A DNA stretch of 64,000 nt from Sanderia malayensis (Eukaryota; Cnidaria; Scyphozoa; Semaeostomeae; Pelagiidae). Positions 10,104-19,379 of the stretch are shown one piece after another (position 1 is the first letter of the stretch; the number at the start of each line of letters is the position of its first letter). The position numbers and the translations under genes are program-made. Location of the stretch: NCBI GenBank assembly GCA_013076295.1, contig RQOL01000780.1, positions 124,001 through 188,000 of the forward strand, written 5' to 3'. Below the pieces are notes generated by a model. That model was not told the origin of the DNA. It did not search any database and saw nothing but the letters and a program-made list of their open reading frames with translations.

Positions 10104-12566
10104 TCAGTTACAATCTCCTCCACAAAAACACATAGCAGTGCAGTTCAAACTGGCTTTCTTACATTTGCAGGCATTTTTGCAACCTTTCTTGCAATTGCAT
10201 TTGACTAGGATGCTAATAGCATCAGCTACTTCTGGAAGAGTCGTCCACACAGGTTGCCAATATTCATCAACTTTTTCCCAACCACACATTTCAGGTTCCG
10301 GTAGAACTTGTAGGTTTGACAACATTTGATTCCAGATGTTTGCTTGGTATGAAGCACGCAAAATGTGCTGTTTCAATGCTCCCTGCGATGGCAGAATGTT
10401 TTCCAGCGTTCTATTTTTGTGTGAAAATAGCATTTGCCGTGTTGCATTAACGCTCTCCAAGGTACTGCCCCGGTCATAAAGGTAAACGATGAATTGTTCT
10501 ATTATTGCAAAGCATTCGTTTATTTCCGTTCCTGGATGATTCATCACTTGAAGAAGAGCTTCCGTTAGATCTTCATATGAATTCCAAATATCCATGACAG
10601 TTTTCTTCCCCCTGCCAGCAAGAAACGAGACTGTGTCACAACCCGTAAGGGAGTGAAACATCGGGAGAGCAAGTGATCTCTGTAATCCCAAAAATTGAGA
10701 AACTTCATTTACGTTGATGTATCGGAAAGTTTTTCCAGACCCAAATGCTATATACAATTTCAAATTCGGAATGCGAACGACGGCAGCAACCCCAAGGACC
10801 ATAACATCTGTATCCACAGTTTTGATAACAGCATTTTGCATATTTTGCCTTCTAATAGCATCGTACAAATGTAGATACATTCTTGAGTCTGCTTCCTCGT
10901 GATTACAAGGGGAGATAATGGACGAATCTTGAGGTGGCAACGTAAGAACTTCACTGCCGATTGTAATTGCAAACGATTTTTCTCCGTTTTTGAGATTTTG
11001 ATGGGAAAAATTGGCCAAATAAGAAAACAGTTCCGTTTTGTTATCACTGTGCCTTAAGAAGGAATTCCAATTTGCTGGGACTATGTAGTTGTCCTTAACT
11101 CTTTTTCGACTACCTTCACCTCGGTGGGATCTTGCCGTTGACTTGAGTGAGTCTTTCACGTAAACGTCAAATACAACATCAAGTCTTTTTACATCCCTCA
11201 ACTTTTGACCAAGAAATGGTAGAAACTTATCTGATGCGTATTGCTTGAATGTGGTACCACGTATTGGAGGTAAGCCGTTTATAAGTGCAGCACCATCGAT
11301 AATCATGATATCCGCAGCTGGTATGTCAGACATCGTTGCGGAATCCACTTTTGCTTCAAAATATTTCAGTAAATTTGCCTTGTTTCCTGATCTTAGCTCG
11401 TTGTTTTGTGATAGCGCCGGTGGAAAGCTCTGATTTTCATGTTGAAAAAAATCTTCGAGTTTGCCTTCCCGATTTTGGCAGGCAATGAATAATCTTGAAA
11501 AAAGATTAACGTCGCTCTTGAGGTTTCTGATCTGCGTGGTTTGCTTTTTTGGACCTTTTACGGCATCGAAAATATACAATTTGTTTCTTTTGATGGTATC
11601 AGTTAACGGCACTGTAGTATGCAATAGCCTGTCAGTTACATATTGTTTATAATTGTCTGCTCCTACATCTTTGATTTTTTCAAGGTTTTTCACCGGCAGC
11701 CCACTTCTGATTTGTCCGGAGTTAAGAACAAAAAGACAATCTTCTGATTCTTCTAAAAATGGGTTTCCGTACTCATTTATCGTTGATATCAAGGATTTGA
11801 CATCATTCTTAAACCTCACTTCCTCTGCAATTGTTTGTTCATGATGTTTCTTACTTTCGCTAGATTTGGTGTACGAAGCAGACTCTTCAAAATCACTGAG
11901 AAGTCCAGCAACATGCGGTCCTGAAATCAGCCACCGCTCTAGGGCCTTTTCATTATCGGTAATTCCAATAATTCCACCATCACCCTTGATTAGTTTGTTG
12001 TTCTGTTCATGAGCATGATCGATGGAGATACCTGAGAACACTTTCGTAGAATTATGAACAACAAACTTTCCTCTGGCAAAATTTTCATACACATTCGGGT
12101 GCTCCTGTTCAAGGTTCTCCATATCTCGTATATGAACAGGAAGCCAACGCGAATAATTGACTTTGTCCAAGGCGAAAAACCAAGGTGCCATCTTTGCCAT
12201 CGAATCCAGGTATAACGAAAAATCTCCTTTTCTAAGTGACCGTACAAACATTAGAAGCAAAATTTCTTTTTCCAGGGTCATGAACCAATATTTGAACTGA
12301 GGTAGATGATTCCTTTCCGCACAAAACTTTTGAAAACTTGGCTCTTCATATGCACTCTGCGCTTCTTTTAGTAATGCAAATAAGGCTGTGGCAGTTACTT
12401 GATGTGCATATCTGGTACGTTTAACGTGTCCACAATGCAAAAGTGACTCAGCTCTTCCTGATGTCGTGACGTTTGCTTCCTCGAGAGATTCGATCCACCC
12501 GCTGCCTTTCAACCAACTACCAATTAATCCCATGAACGCCATCTCAATATGGAGCCCACCCATCAT
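10104..12566 (-). CDS. XPG/PIN-like nuclease-transposase fragment with CXC domain, 820 codons
   Basis: A long intact frame from a family spread through invertebrate genomes, often labelled tesmin/TSO1-like CXC protein. Residues 1-240 include GGLHIEM (3-9), WLPVHIRDM (141-149) and DHAHEQNN (183-190); the last resembles the final acidic position of an RNase H-fold transposase. Residues 420-650 carry IIDGAALING (D424), HEEADSR (E557, E558, D560), TVDTDVMVLG (D585, D587) and TGCDT (D644), the spacing of acidic motifs expected of an XPG/PIN-type nuclease. Residues 789-820 form a cysteine-rich CXC (CNCKKGCKNACKCKK). The first Met is followed at once by family-conserved sequence, and the frame stays open upstream for at least 9 codons (reading VYVSLVV before MMGGLH), so the true protein started further upstream and its N-terminal domain is missing here. 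The role as transposase is inference. Confidence 0.7.
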   Translation of the reverse strand: MMGGLHIEMAFMGLIGSWLKGSGWIESLEEANVTTSGRAESLLHCGHVKRTRYAHQVTATALFALLKEAQSAYEEPSFQKFCAERNHLPQFKYWFMTLEKEILLLMFVRSLRKGDFSLYLDSMAKMAPWFFALDKVNYSRWLPVHIRDMENLEQEHPNVYENFARGKFVVHNSTKVFSGISIDHAHEQNNKLIKGDGGIIGITDNEKALERWLISGPHVAGLLSDFEESASYTKSSESKKHHEQTIAEEVRFKNDVKSLISTINEYGNPFLEESEDCLFVLNSGQIRSGLPVKNLEKIKDVGADNYKQYVTDRLLHTTVPLTDTIKRNKLYIFDAVKGPKKQTTQIRNLKSDVNLFSRLFIACQNREGKLEDFFQHENQSFPPALSQNNELRSGNKANLLKYFEAKVDSATMSDIPAADIMIIDGAALINGLPPIRGTTFKQYASDKFLPFLGQKLRDVKRLDVVFDVYVKDSLKSTARSHRGEGSRKRVKDNYIVPANWNSFLRHSDNKTELFSYLANFSHQNLKNGEKSFAITIGSEVLTLPPQDSSIISPCNHEEADSRMYLHLYDAIRRQNMQNAVIKTVDTDVMVLGVAAVVRIPNLKLYIAFGSGKTFRYINVNEVSQFLGLQRSLALPMFHSLTGCDTVSFLAGRGKKTVMDIWNSYEDLTEALLQVMNHPGTEINECFAIIEQFIVYLYDRGSTLESVNATRQMLFSHKNRTLENILPSQGALKQHILRASYQANIWNQMLSNLQVLPEPEMCGWEKVDEYWQPVWTTLPEVADAISILVKCNCKKGCKNACKCKKASLNCTAMCFCGGDCN

Positions 12567-12599
12567 AACAACAAGACTAACATATACGGTCGATGATTT

Positions 12600-13060
12600 C
12601 TCGGAAGACTGGGACCGAGTACCCTATACTAAAAACAGCACATGGGGCCAAATTTAAGGTTGGCTTTCAACTTTATATTTTTCAGCGTATCAAACTGACT
12701 ATTTATATGCTAATTTTTGTGCTCTTAACATAATTCAGTTAATAGATACAATGAATCATTTTTCGGAGGACTGGGGCCGAGTACCCTATGCTAAAAATAG
12801 AATGTGGGGGCAAATTTAAGGTCGGCTTTCAACTTTATGTTTTTCAGCGTATCAAACTGGCTATGTATGCCAATTTTTGTGCTTTTAGCATAATTCTACT
12901 AACAGATACAGTGAATGATTTCTCTGAGGACTGGGACCAAGTACCCCATGCTAAAAATAGCACATGGCGGCAAATTTCAGGTTGGCTCCAAACTCTATCT
13001 TTTTCAGCGTATCAAACTGGCTATGTATGCCAATTTTCATGCTTTTAACAAAAAACCCAC
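12600..13060. repeat. Right terminal array, 3 x ~160 bp, inverted to the left array
   Basis: The complement landmark (G/A)AGTACCC(T/C)AT recurs at about 12616, 12779 and 12939 (periods 163 and 160). Each unit is the reverse complement of the left-array unit. The array begins within ~35 bp of the start of the 820-codon gene. Confidence 0.9.
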
Positions 13061-13452
13061 AATTCGGCTTGTTTTTGACACTTATTCCACCCACTAAATT
13101 TTCAAATTCCCACGTCATCCTCGATATGGTTAATCCCGAGGCTAAAGCCTATCCCCCAAAGAGATAAGTGGTATGGGTATCGTGTCTGAGAAGCATTGAG
13201 ATGAATTGATTGTAGGAGCAGAGCTGAATGCAGTTGGAATTTATGTACCATTTATTGACTTTTTGAAATCATTAAAGATCCTTCAGCATTGAATTCATAG
13301 CCTGTGTCCCAGTCCACCCACTCATGTTGACTGTGCATGGTTCTCGAAATTCCTGTTCAACCAATTTCACGAAAAGTGAGATAATTTATGCAGCATCAAA
13401 ATTGTTATCGTGATTTATGCGCATGCAGACGAGGTACAGAATATAAGAATAA

Positions 13453-13800
13453 CTAGCCGGGGGCGCTCGCGTTCGCTCACTTCCCGGAGGGGGGCAAGTG
13501 AAAAAACTTAATGTGGTTGGCGCACTTTGTGCGCTGTATTCGCGAACGCTCATGCCCCTTTCAACCCCACTTACAATGGGATAGCTCGCTGCGCTCGCCT
13601 GAGCTCGGCGCACTTCATGCGCTGCATTCGCTAACGCTCATGCCCCTTTCAACCCCACATACAATGGGTTAGCACGCTGCGCTCGCCTGTCTATTTATTA
13701 TCCAGAAACATTGACTGATAGGGCGCACTTCGTGCGCTGCATTCGCTAACACTCGTGCCTCTGCCTACTCCTCTTACACAGCTTGGCTCGCTCCGCTCGC
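13453..13800 (+). repeat. Left outer module and ~3 units of the 114-bp satellite
   Basis: After CTAG the module runs through GGGGCAAGTGAAAAAACTTA to the first GCGCACTTTGTGCGC hairpin word. Versions of that word recur near 13520, 13608 and 13722. It is the inverted counterpart of 28590-29193. Confidence 0.8.
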
Positions 13801-14139
13801 CTGATAATCCCTGATAAAACTTTGGGCTTGTTTACATTAGGCCTAAGCATCGCAACTGTTCTCGTGAAGTCGGAAGAGAGCCAATCAAATTGCAGCAAAT
13901 GGCAAAATGCGTCACGTGAACAGCGAACACTTTGTTCGAAATTGGAGTTTCGTTACGCGAATTTGGAAGTTTAGCCAGCGTAAACCGTCATTTTTTCGTG
14001 AAAGCCAATTAGGCGAACTTTAACAAAGAATTTCCTAATCTTTTAGTCGAAACTGCAAGCTCTCATATAGATAACTTTCTGGTTCAACCGGCAAGGAACA
14101 GCTCACTTAAAAATAGGACAGATTAAGGGCCTCAGAAAA

Positions 14140-14285
14140 AAGCCTTTATGGATACCTCCTTCGCCGTTTTGGCCCATTGTTTTGAGGCATTCGACCTATT
14201 GTTTTAGGTCGAATCAATTCTTTTTGGCAAGGAAAGTGCGTCATCACGTGACTCAGCAGAATATATATTTTAGATCAGAACAAAC
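14140..14285 (+). promoter_or_regulatory. Inner terminal block with ATTGTT boxes, CACGTG and TATA
   Basis: Within 130 bp upstream of the helicase start lie AAAAAAGCCTTTA (14138-14150), CCCATTGTTTTGAGGC, TCGACCTATTGTTTTAGG, TCACGTGAC (about 14244) and ATATATATTT (14260). The same order of words is found inverted at 27840-27990 and twice in the palindrome at 39250-39540. The conserved set and the position just before a start codon suggest a promoter. No experiment supports this. Confidence 0.5.
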
Positions 14286-16429
14286 ATGGCTGATGCGGAA
14301 AATGATGAGAGTTTGCATTCATGGTTTGAAAAGGCATTTGGTTTCATAAAGTTTCATTTCGACATAGATTCTTTGTACGAAGATCAAATTAAATTGATAA
14401 AGGCGTTTTACGACCATAAAAATATATTTTTCAATGCACCTAAGGGTTATGGAAAATCAATCGTGTTTCAGTTGCTGCCATGGGTGCTTGGCATCGTTCA
14501 GGAGCAGAACATAGGGTTTTCAACTTTAATTGTGATCTCACCACTAAAATCCATGATTGAAGATCAATGTATGTGCAAGTGGGAAGTTGGAGTATCCTGC
14601 ATTGCTTTGTGTGGCCAAAACTCTTTCTCTGACCCTGCTCAACAAGACAAATTTTATTATGATGATGACGATGGTAGTGATGGTACAAAAGATATTTGTC
14701 GCAATGTAAGAGAGGGAGATTATTCACTAGTTTATGCTACACCAGAATGTATGCTTGGCAAGAATTCGTGGAGAAAAATCTTAAGTTCGGAAGAACTTGG
14801 GGATCACTGTATTGGAGTTGTATATGATGAAGCACTCATGATTGCACAATGGTAAGAAATGAAATATGATAGCCTACACTCTTTATATTTTATAACAATA
14901 AATTTTTTTGAAGCTGGCTGTTCTTAGATGTTCTACCATTTTCTGCCTGAAATGTTCTTACAAAATGTTCTCATGATTATTTTGTAATATTATCTTGAGT
15001 TAACGATGTGGTTATCTTGTTGTAAAGTTTTGGCAAAATTCAAGGCTTGTGTTCTTATAAAATTGTTGCTTTAAAAAATGGCAGAAACTTTGATTGAGCA
15101 CTAATAGTATTCACTCCTTACAGGGGATCAGATGAAAATGGCAAGAAACCTTTTAGGAGGTTTTATGGTGAACTACATGAATTCAATTGCCTGCTAAGCT
15201 CTGAGACACGAATTGGGTTGTTTACAGCCACAGCAACAAAACAAACCAAGTTGAAAGTCCTTGGAATGCTTGGAATCGACCCATCTGACACCTTCTGCAT
15301 CGAAAAAAGTCCTGACATGAAAAACGTAAAATATAGTGTTCAATATATCGATGTACCATGTACCATTGCAATGTACCATACCATCGATGTACCATACCAA
15401 AAGCAATGTACCATTGCTTTTGGTATGAGCATAAATTGTAGCAATGTGCATGAGTCAATTCATTTTGGAGCCCCTAAGTCTTTGGAATCATATGTCCAAG
15501 AAAGTGGAAGAATTGGACGTGATGGTCAACCTAGCATTAGCAGGATCCTCTATAATGCAATGTTGCTCAGAGGAGCTGATTACGAAATGGTATCATATAT
15601 CAAAGAAAAAAATTGCCGGAGAAATTGTCTCATGAAGAATTTTGAGAGCTACAAAACAGAGGCAATAGAAGGTTGCCTTTGCCGCGATAACTGTGCAAAG
15701 TTATGTGACTGCTCCTAGTCCAGGCGGTGAGTGAGGTAGGTATCACCTGCGTGGGTAATTAATGGGACAAGCATATTCTAGACCATTTTTTGACGTAGAA
15801 TCCGAATCTGGATGTTATTCATGAGAACGAGGCTGCTTTTTTAGATTTATAGAATAGGGTCAAATTTATAGAAGGCTGCGCAAGTTCGAAATTTGCAAAC
15901 AACGAGTGAAAATGGTTTTCTTGTGACTATAGCTAAAACTCGTTTCCTAAAGCAAATGAAGGCAACTTCGGTGTTTTAGAGCAACCTCGCTTTCAACCTG
16001 TCAAAGAACTACAAGTTAATATTTAAATCATTTTGGTAGAGCAACGCTTGAAGCTTGTGAAAAGTGAGTGGTCTGTGGATGCCCAAGTGCTATAAAGCCG
16101 CGGATCAGGCATCTCGGGTCCAGGGCTATTGCGTGCAGTGCCCACAGGGGTATAAGAAAGGTGAAATGATCCTAGTTCTCCTTTGAACAAATGAGCCCTC
16201 AGTGAGAATTGTAACCTATTGTCACTGAAGGCCATTGTTCTGCTCTCAAATTGGTTAAGATATGGAGAGTGCTACGTCGGCTATAGTCTGGAAGCAAAAG
16301 TACATACGTATGTCGGTTGGACAGAGTTCAAGGAATGGATCCAATTTCTGATAAGCAAAATCTTACTATCCAATACTCAGATAAAAACAAAAACCCTTCT
16401 AAAAGGAAAGGTAAATGGGAAAACATTAA

Positions 16430-17620
16430 GGGGTAATAATGGGGGTGAAACCAGCTATTGAGTTCAAAGTTCTGAAGTCAGAGCCGATTGAAAAGGCGCC
16501 CAGTGAAGCTTCGGCAGCGAGCCGGGATCCTGGGTCGTGAACCGTTAGGATCAGGTCACACTGTGTAAAGTGAGAGACCATACCATCGGACTTCCAGCCG
16601 ATAAAAGTGGCAATTTCAGATGAGGAACGCCAAGCAAAGCCAACGTGATTGAGCAACCACTTTGCAGGCCATGAGCCGTTTCCCCTTCGAAGATTGACAG
16701 GTCTTGTATGTGTTTCTTGAGTCTATTGGTGTCGGCAGAGCCAGTGAATACGAGGGTGGTAATATGGCCACGGATGTCCAGGGGTCTAAACACTCCAGGC
16801 GGCGACGACGGAGCGTTCATCAATTTGCCCTTTCTGACGTCTTGATTAAAGACGAGAAGGGATTTGTCGGGGGAATCATCACATCCATCGACTTTACGCA
16901 GCCAAGATCGGAGGCCCTGTTGCCTGAGAAGAAGTTGATGCTGAAAAACGCCAGATCCCGTACCAACGCGTACAGGAGGGATGGGGAGTCCCACGAAGAG
17001 AGGATACGTGATTTTAGATGGTCACATATTTTCTCCAGCTTGTCCATAAAAAGAGGAGAAACTTGACGTTGTTAGACTCTAGCTATGGATTGTTGCTCTT
17101 TCACGACAGAGAGATAGTCATGGACTAAGTGATCAGCTGCCGGGTTACCAAGGTGGAGGTCCTCATTCCAAGAAGTGCCTATAGCGTTGTTTTTAAAGAT
17201 GGTGCGCAGCTTGCCAATATAGCTGTCAATTGTACCGGCAGCTAGGCCCCGATAGCAGTCGCAAGAGGGTTGTGGGCCCATTGAGCGGCACGGATCAGTG
17301 TGGGAAATAGTTTTTCCTAATGGGTCCTTCCAAATTAGAAAATCAATCACGTTCTGGGGGCCTTTGGTATGGCTTTTGTTTCTTGAAATCACGCAAGGCG
17401 TCTTTTCGGTCCTCAATTTGTGAGGTGTCAACATGGACCAAGGGAGGAGGGCTGACAAAGTTGGAGGCTGCCGGACGACCACATTGTTGGCCGAAATGAC
17501 AGTCAAAATCATTTGGGTGAAGACATGTGATGCTTCTTGTCGCCGGTTTCCAAGTGCGCGTTACACACACTGCAAGTTAGCAGGCGGGAAAAAGGGAGGT
17601 TGAGGATGAGCAGTTGCACA
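16430..17620 (-). pseudogene. Tyrosine recombinase with N-terminal zinc-finger-like part
   Basis: On the minus strand the gene begins with a cysteine/histidine region (CSVCNAHLETGDK near 17560). A core-binding part follows with GTIDSYIGKLRTIF (near 17220). The catalytic part has FSGNRASDLG (first Arg), FEGETAHGLQSG (the HxxR box, with Gln where Arg is expected) and IGWKSDGMVSHFT, where the active-site Tyr is expected near the end but His-Phe are found. At least three frame changes break it. Key catalytic residues appear lost, so this copy should be inactive. Confidence 0.65.
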
Positions 17621-17762
17621 GGATAAAAGCAAGAGAATGAATGATATTGTTGTTTTATTTTAACAGATAGATGCATTGCAAAACTAAAAAATGACACTTA
17701 AGAGGGCATAAGATAACCTCAGTGAAAAAATTGCAAAGGCAACGCAGAGATAATAAACAGAA

Positions 17763-18412
17763 TCAAAATATCGAAGAAAAACCCATAAGTCCCATTGAAG
17801 AGGCTTGCTGTGCCAGCCTTGGGTCCTCTTTGGAGGGTATTCTAGGGTTCCCAACTGTCGCTTGGCACTGACCAGGGGCTTCTCTGTCGCATGCGATGTT
17901 AGAAGAGGCCACCAAGATTTCCAAGGACAGACATCCGGGATGACCATGGAGACTGAGCAGCCTGAACTCCGCAGGAATCTCAAAAGTGGTCCTATTAGGA
18001 CAAACGGGGGGAAGACAGACGTAGTACCTCTCGAGGGGAGTGAGTTCCTGAGCAAAAACATTCGTGGCGCAGGTTTCTTTGCAGGGGAACAGTGAGTAGA
18101 AAGGTAGTCTGAAACCATTTTTGAAAATGCGGGCGTTGTCAACAATGGCCATGAGGTCAAACGTTTGAGGGCCAAACGAGTGATCGACGACAGACCAAAC
18201 AGGGTCTGAAAGACGACAGTCAATATCGGAACGGAATCGGAGAGTTCATCTGCGAGTTGTTCTGCAGATGGTACGAAGTGTAGGTGGAGAGAAATGTTCA
18301 GCCGAAGGGTAAGTTCAAAAATTTGTTTGATCTCCTTGTTGAGAGAAGGGTTGCGACCTCCCTCATTGTTCCAAAAATGAAAGAGGTTGGTATTATGTAC
18401 ATAGGCATCCAC
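17763..18412 (-). pseudogene. RNase H-like and downstream region of DIRS-like pol
   Basis: The start MDAYVHNTNLFHFWNNEGG and the later LHFVPSAEQLADELS match the end of a retroelement RNase H domain (…YVPSxxNxADxxSR). The next part in shifted frames (VFPPFVLIGPL, KPLQWDLW) is a conserved segment seen in DIRS-like and related recombinase polyproteins. The RT that should precede it is absent, because the inverted end begins about 40 bp upstream. Confidence 0.55.
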
Positions 18413-19379
18413 ATGAGCATTTTCATGAAAAGCATCCAGATTAGGAAACGAGCTATACTTTTAAGCTACTATAGTCACAAGAAAACCATTTTCACTCGTT
18501 GTTTGCAAATTTAGAACTTGCGCAGCCTTCTATAAATCTAACAAATATGAAGCAATATTACGCAATATCTTAAGAAAGCTGCCTCGTTTTCATGAAAAGC
18601 ATCCAAATTCGGATTCTACGTCAAAAACTGGCCTAAAATATGCTTGTCCCATTAATTACCCACTCAGGTGATACCTACCTCACTCACCGCCTGGACTATC
18701 CCCAGCATGTACTGACTGGGCAACCATGAGACTGAAACCTGAGAAAATTGAGGTAACAAAAACAAAGAAAATTCAGGAGGTGTCCACGGAACAGAAAAAC
18801 CAACTTCAAATGCTTCTTGAAGAGTACAGAAGAAATCTAAATCATAGGAGAATGATTCATCTACCCAATACATACAGTGAGTTCAATGCCTTCCACATTA
18901 ATCAAGTTTTAAGCAGCAGTCAACACATATTTTCCCTGCAAGATGTTTATGATCATGTTGAAATATGGCGCAAAGTTTATGCTTTGAGCATATTATCTAT
19001 ATTAAAAACTGTGTTTGAAGACATAGTTGAAGATGTCGCGTTTGCAGGTGTGCCTGATTTTGATCAATCAATGAATAGTTTACCAGATGAATGGGTAAAT
19101 ATTAGAGACGATTCTGAAGCAGAGGATCTTTTAATGTGGGATATTTCTATGTTAGAGTTCTATTGTTCTGTTGAAGAGTGTTCCTATGACACACTCCATG
19201 ATGGTAAAGATACAAGTATAGATCAACCCGAAAAAGAGCTATCTTTAAGTCAACTTTAGCATAACCCTAAGCCACAAGGTTCTGGATGTATTTGTTGCAT
19301 GTGCTACCCTATTTTCTTCAGCGTGCCTTTCTTTTATTCTCCACTTCTTGCTTGTGTATATCTATCCAGTTGTAAAAAC

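Larger units (their letters stand above)
9429..13096 (-). mobile_element. DNA transposon with 3-bp duplication and arrayed inverted ends (Academ-like)
   Basis: The two ends are inverted copies beginning TAGTGGGTGGAAT(T/A)AG and are flanked on both sides by AAT (9426-9428 and 13097-13099). Each end continues into three ~160-bp subrepeats in inverted orientation relative to the other end. The only gene, 10104-12566, runs on the minus strand. A 3-bp duplication and an XPG-like protein agree with what is reported for Academ transposons, but that assignment is inference. The gene begins only about 20 bp from the last subrepeat and appears to lack the N-terminal part of its family, so this copy is probably an internal deletion derivative. 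Confidence 0.75.
15718..18696 (-). mobile_element. DIRS-like element with ~240-bp inverted ends, RT part missing
   Basis: The ends are inverted repeats starting GTCCAGGCGGTGAGTGAGG (15718 onwards, and its complement ending at 18696), similar over roughly 240 bp with one insertion in the right copy. The interior codes on the minus strand for an RNase H-like region, a cysteine/histidine finger and a tyrosine recombinase, the gene order of DIRS-type retroelements, but no reverse transcriptase is present. TA stands on both sides (15716-15717 and 18697-18698). DIRS elements usually make no duplication, so TA may be chance. It interrupts the RecQ-like gene. Confidence 0.65.
14286..19259 (+). pseudogene. 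RecQ-like (SF2) DNA helicase gene, split by a DIRS-like insert
   Basis: RecQ-type helicases unwind DNA 3' to 5'. Exon 1 (14286-14851) has the Walker A region NAPKGYGKSIVFQLLPW and the Walker B region VVYDEALMIAQW. A 272-bp intron (14852-15123, GT-AG) joins as CAATG/GGGATC and keeps the frame. Exon 2 has GLFTATATK (motif III) and TIAFGMSINC...ESGRIGRDG (motifs V and VI). About 150 residues that should lie between these (motif IV) are replaced by a short repetitive GTACCAT-rich stretch at 15340-15425. The DIRS-like insert occupies 15718-18696. The C-terminal part resumes at 18700-19259 (FNAFHINQVL, VEIWRKVYA, WVNIRDDSEA) in a different frame. The gene is dead. It converges on the DUF6589 gene. 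Confidence 0.75.
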
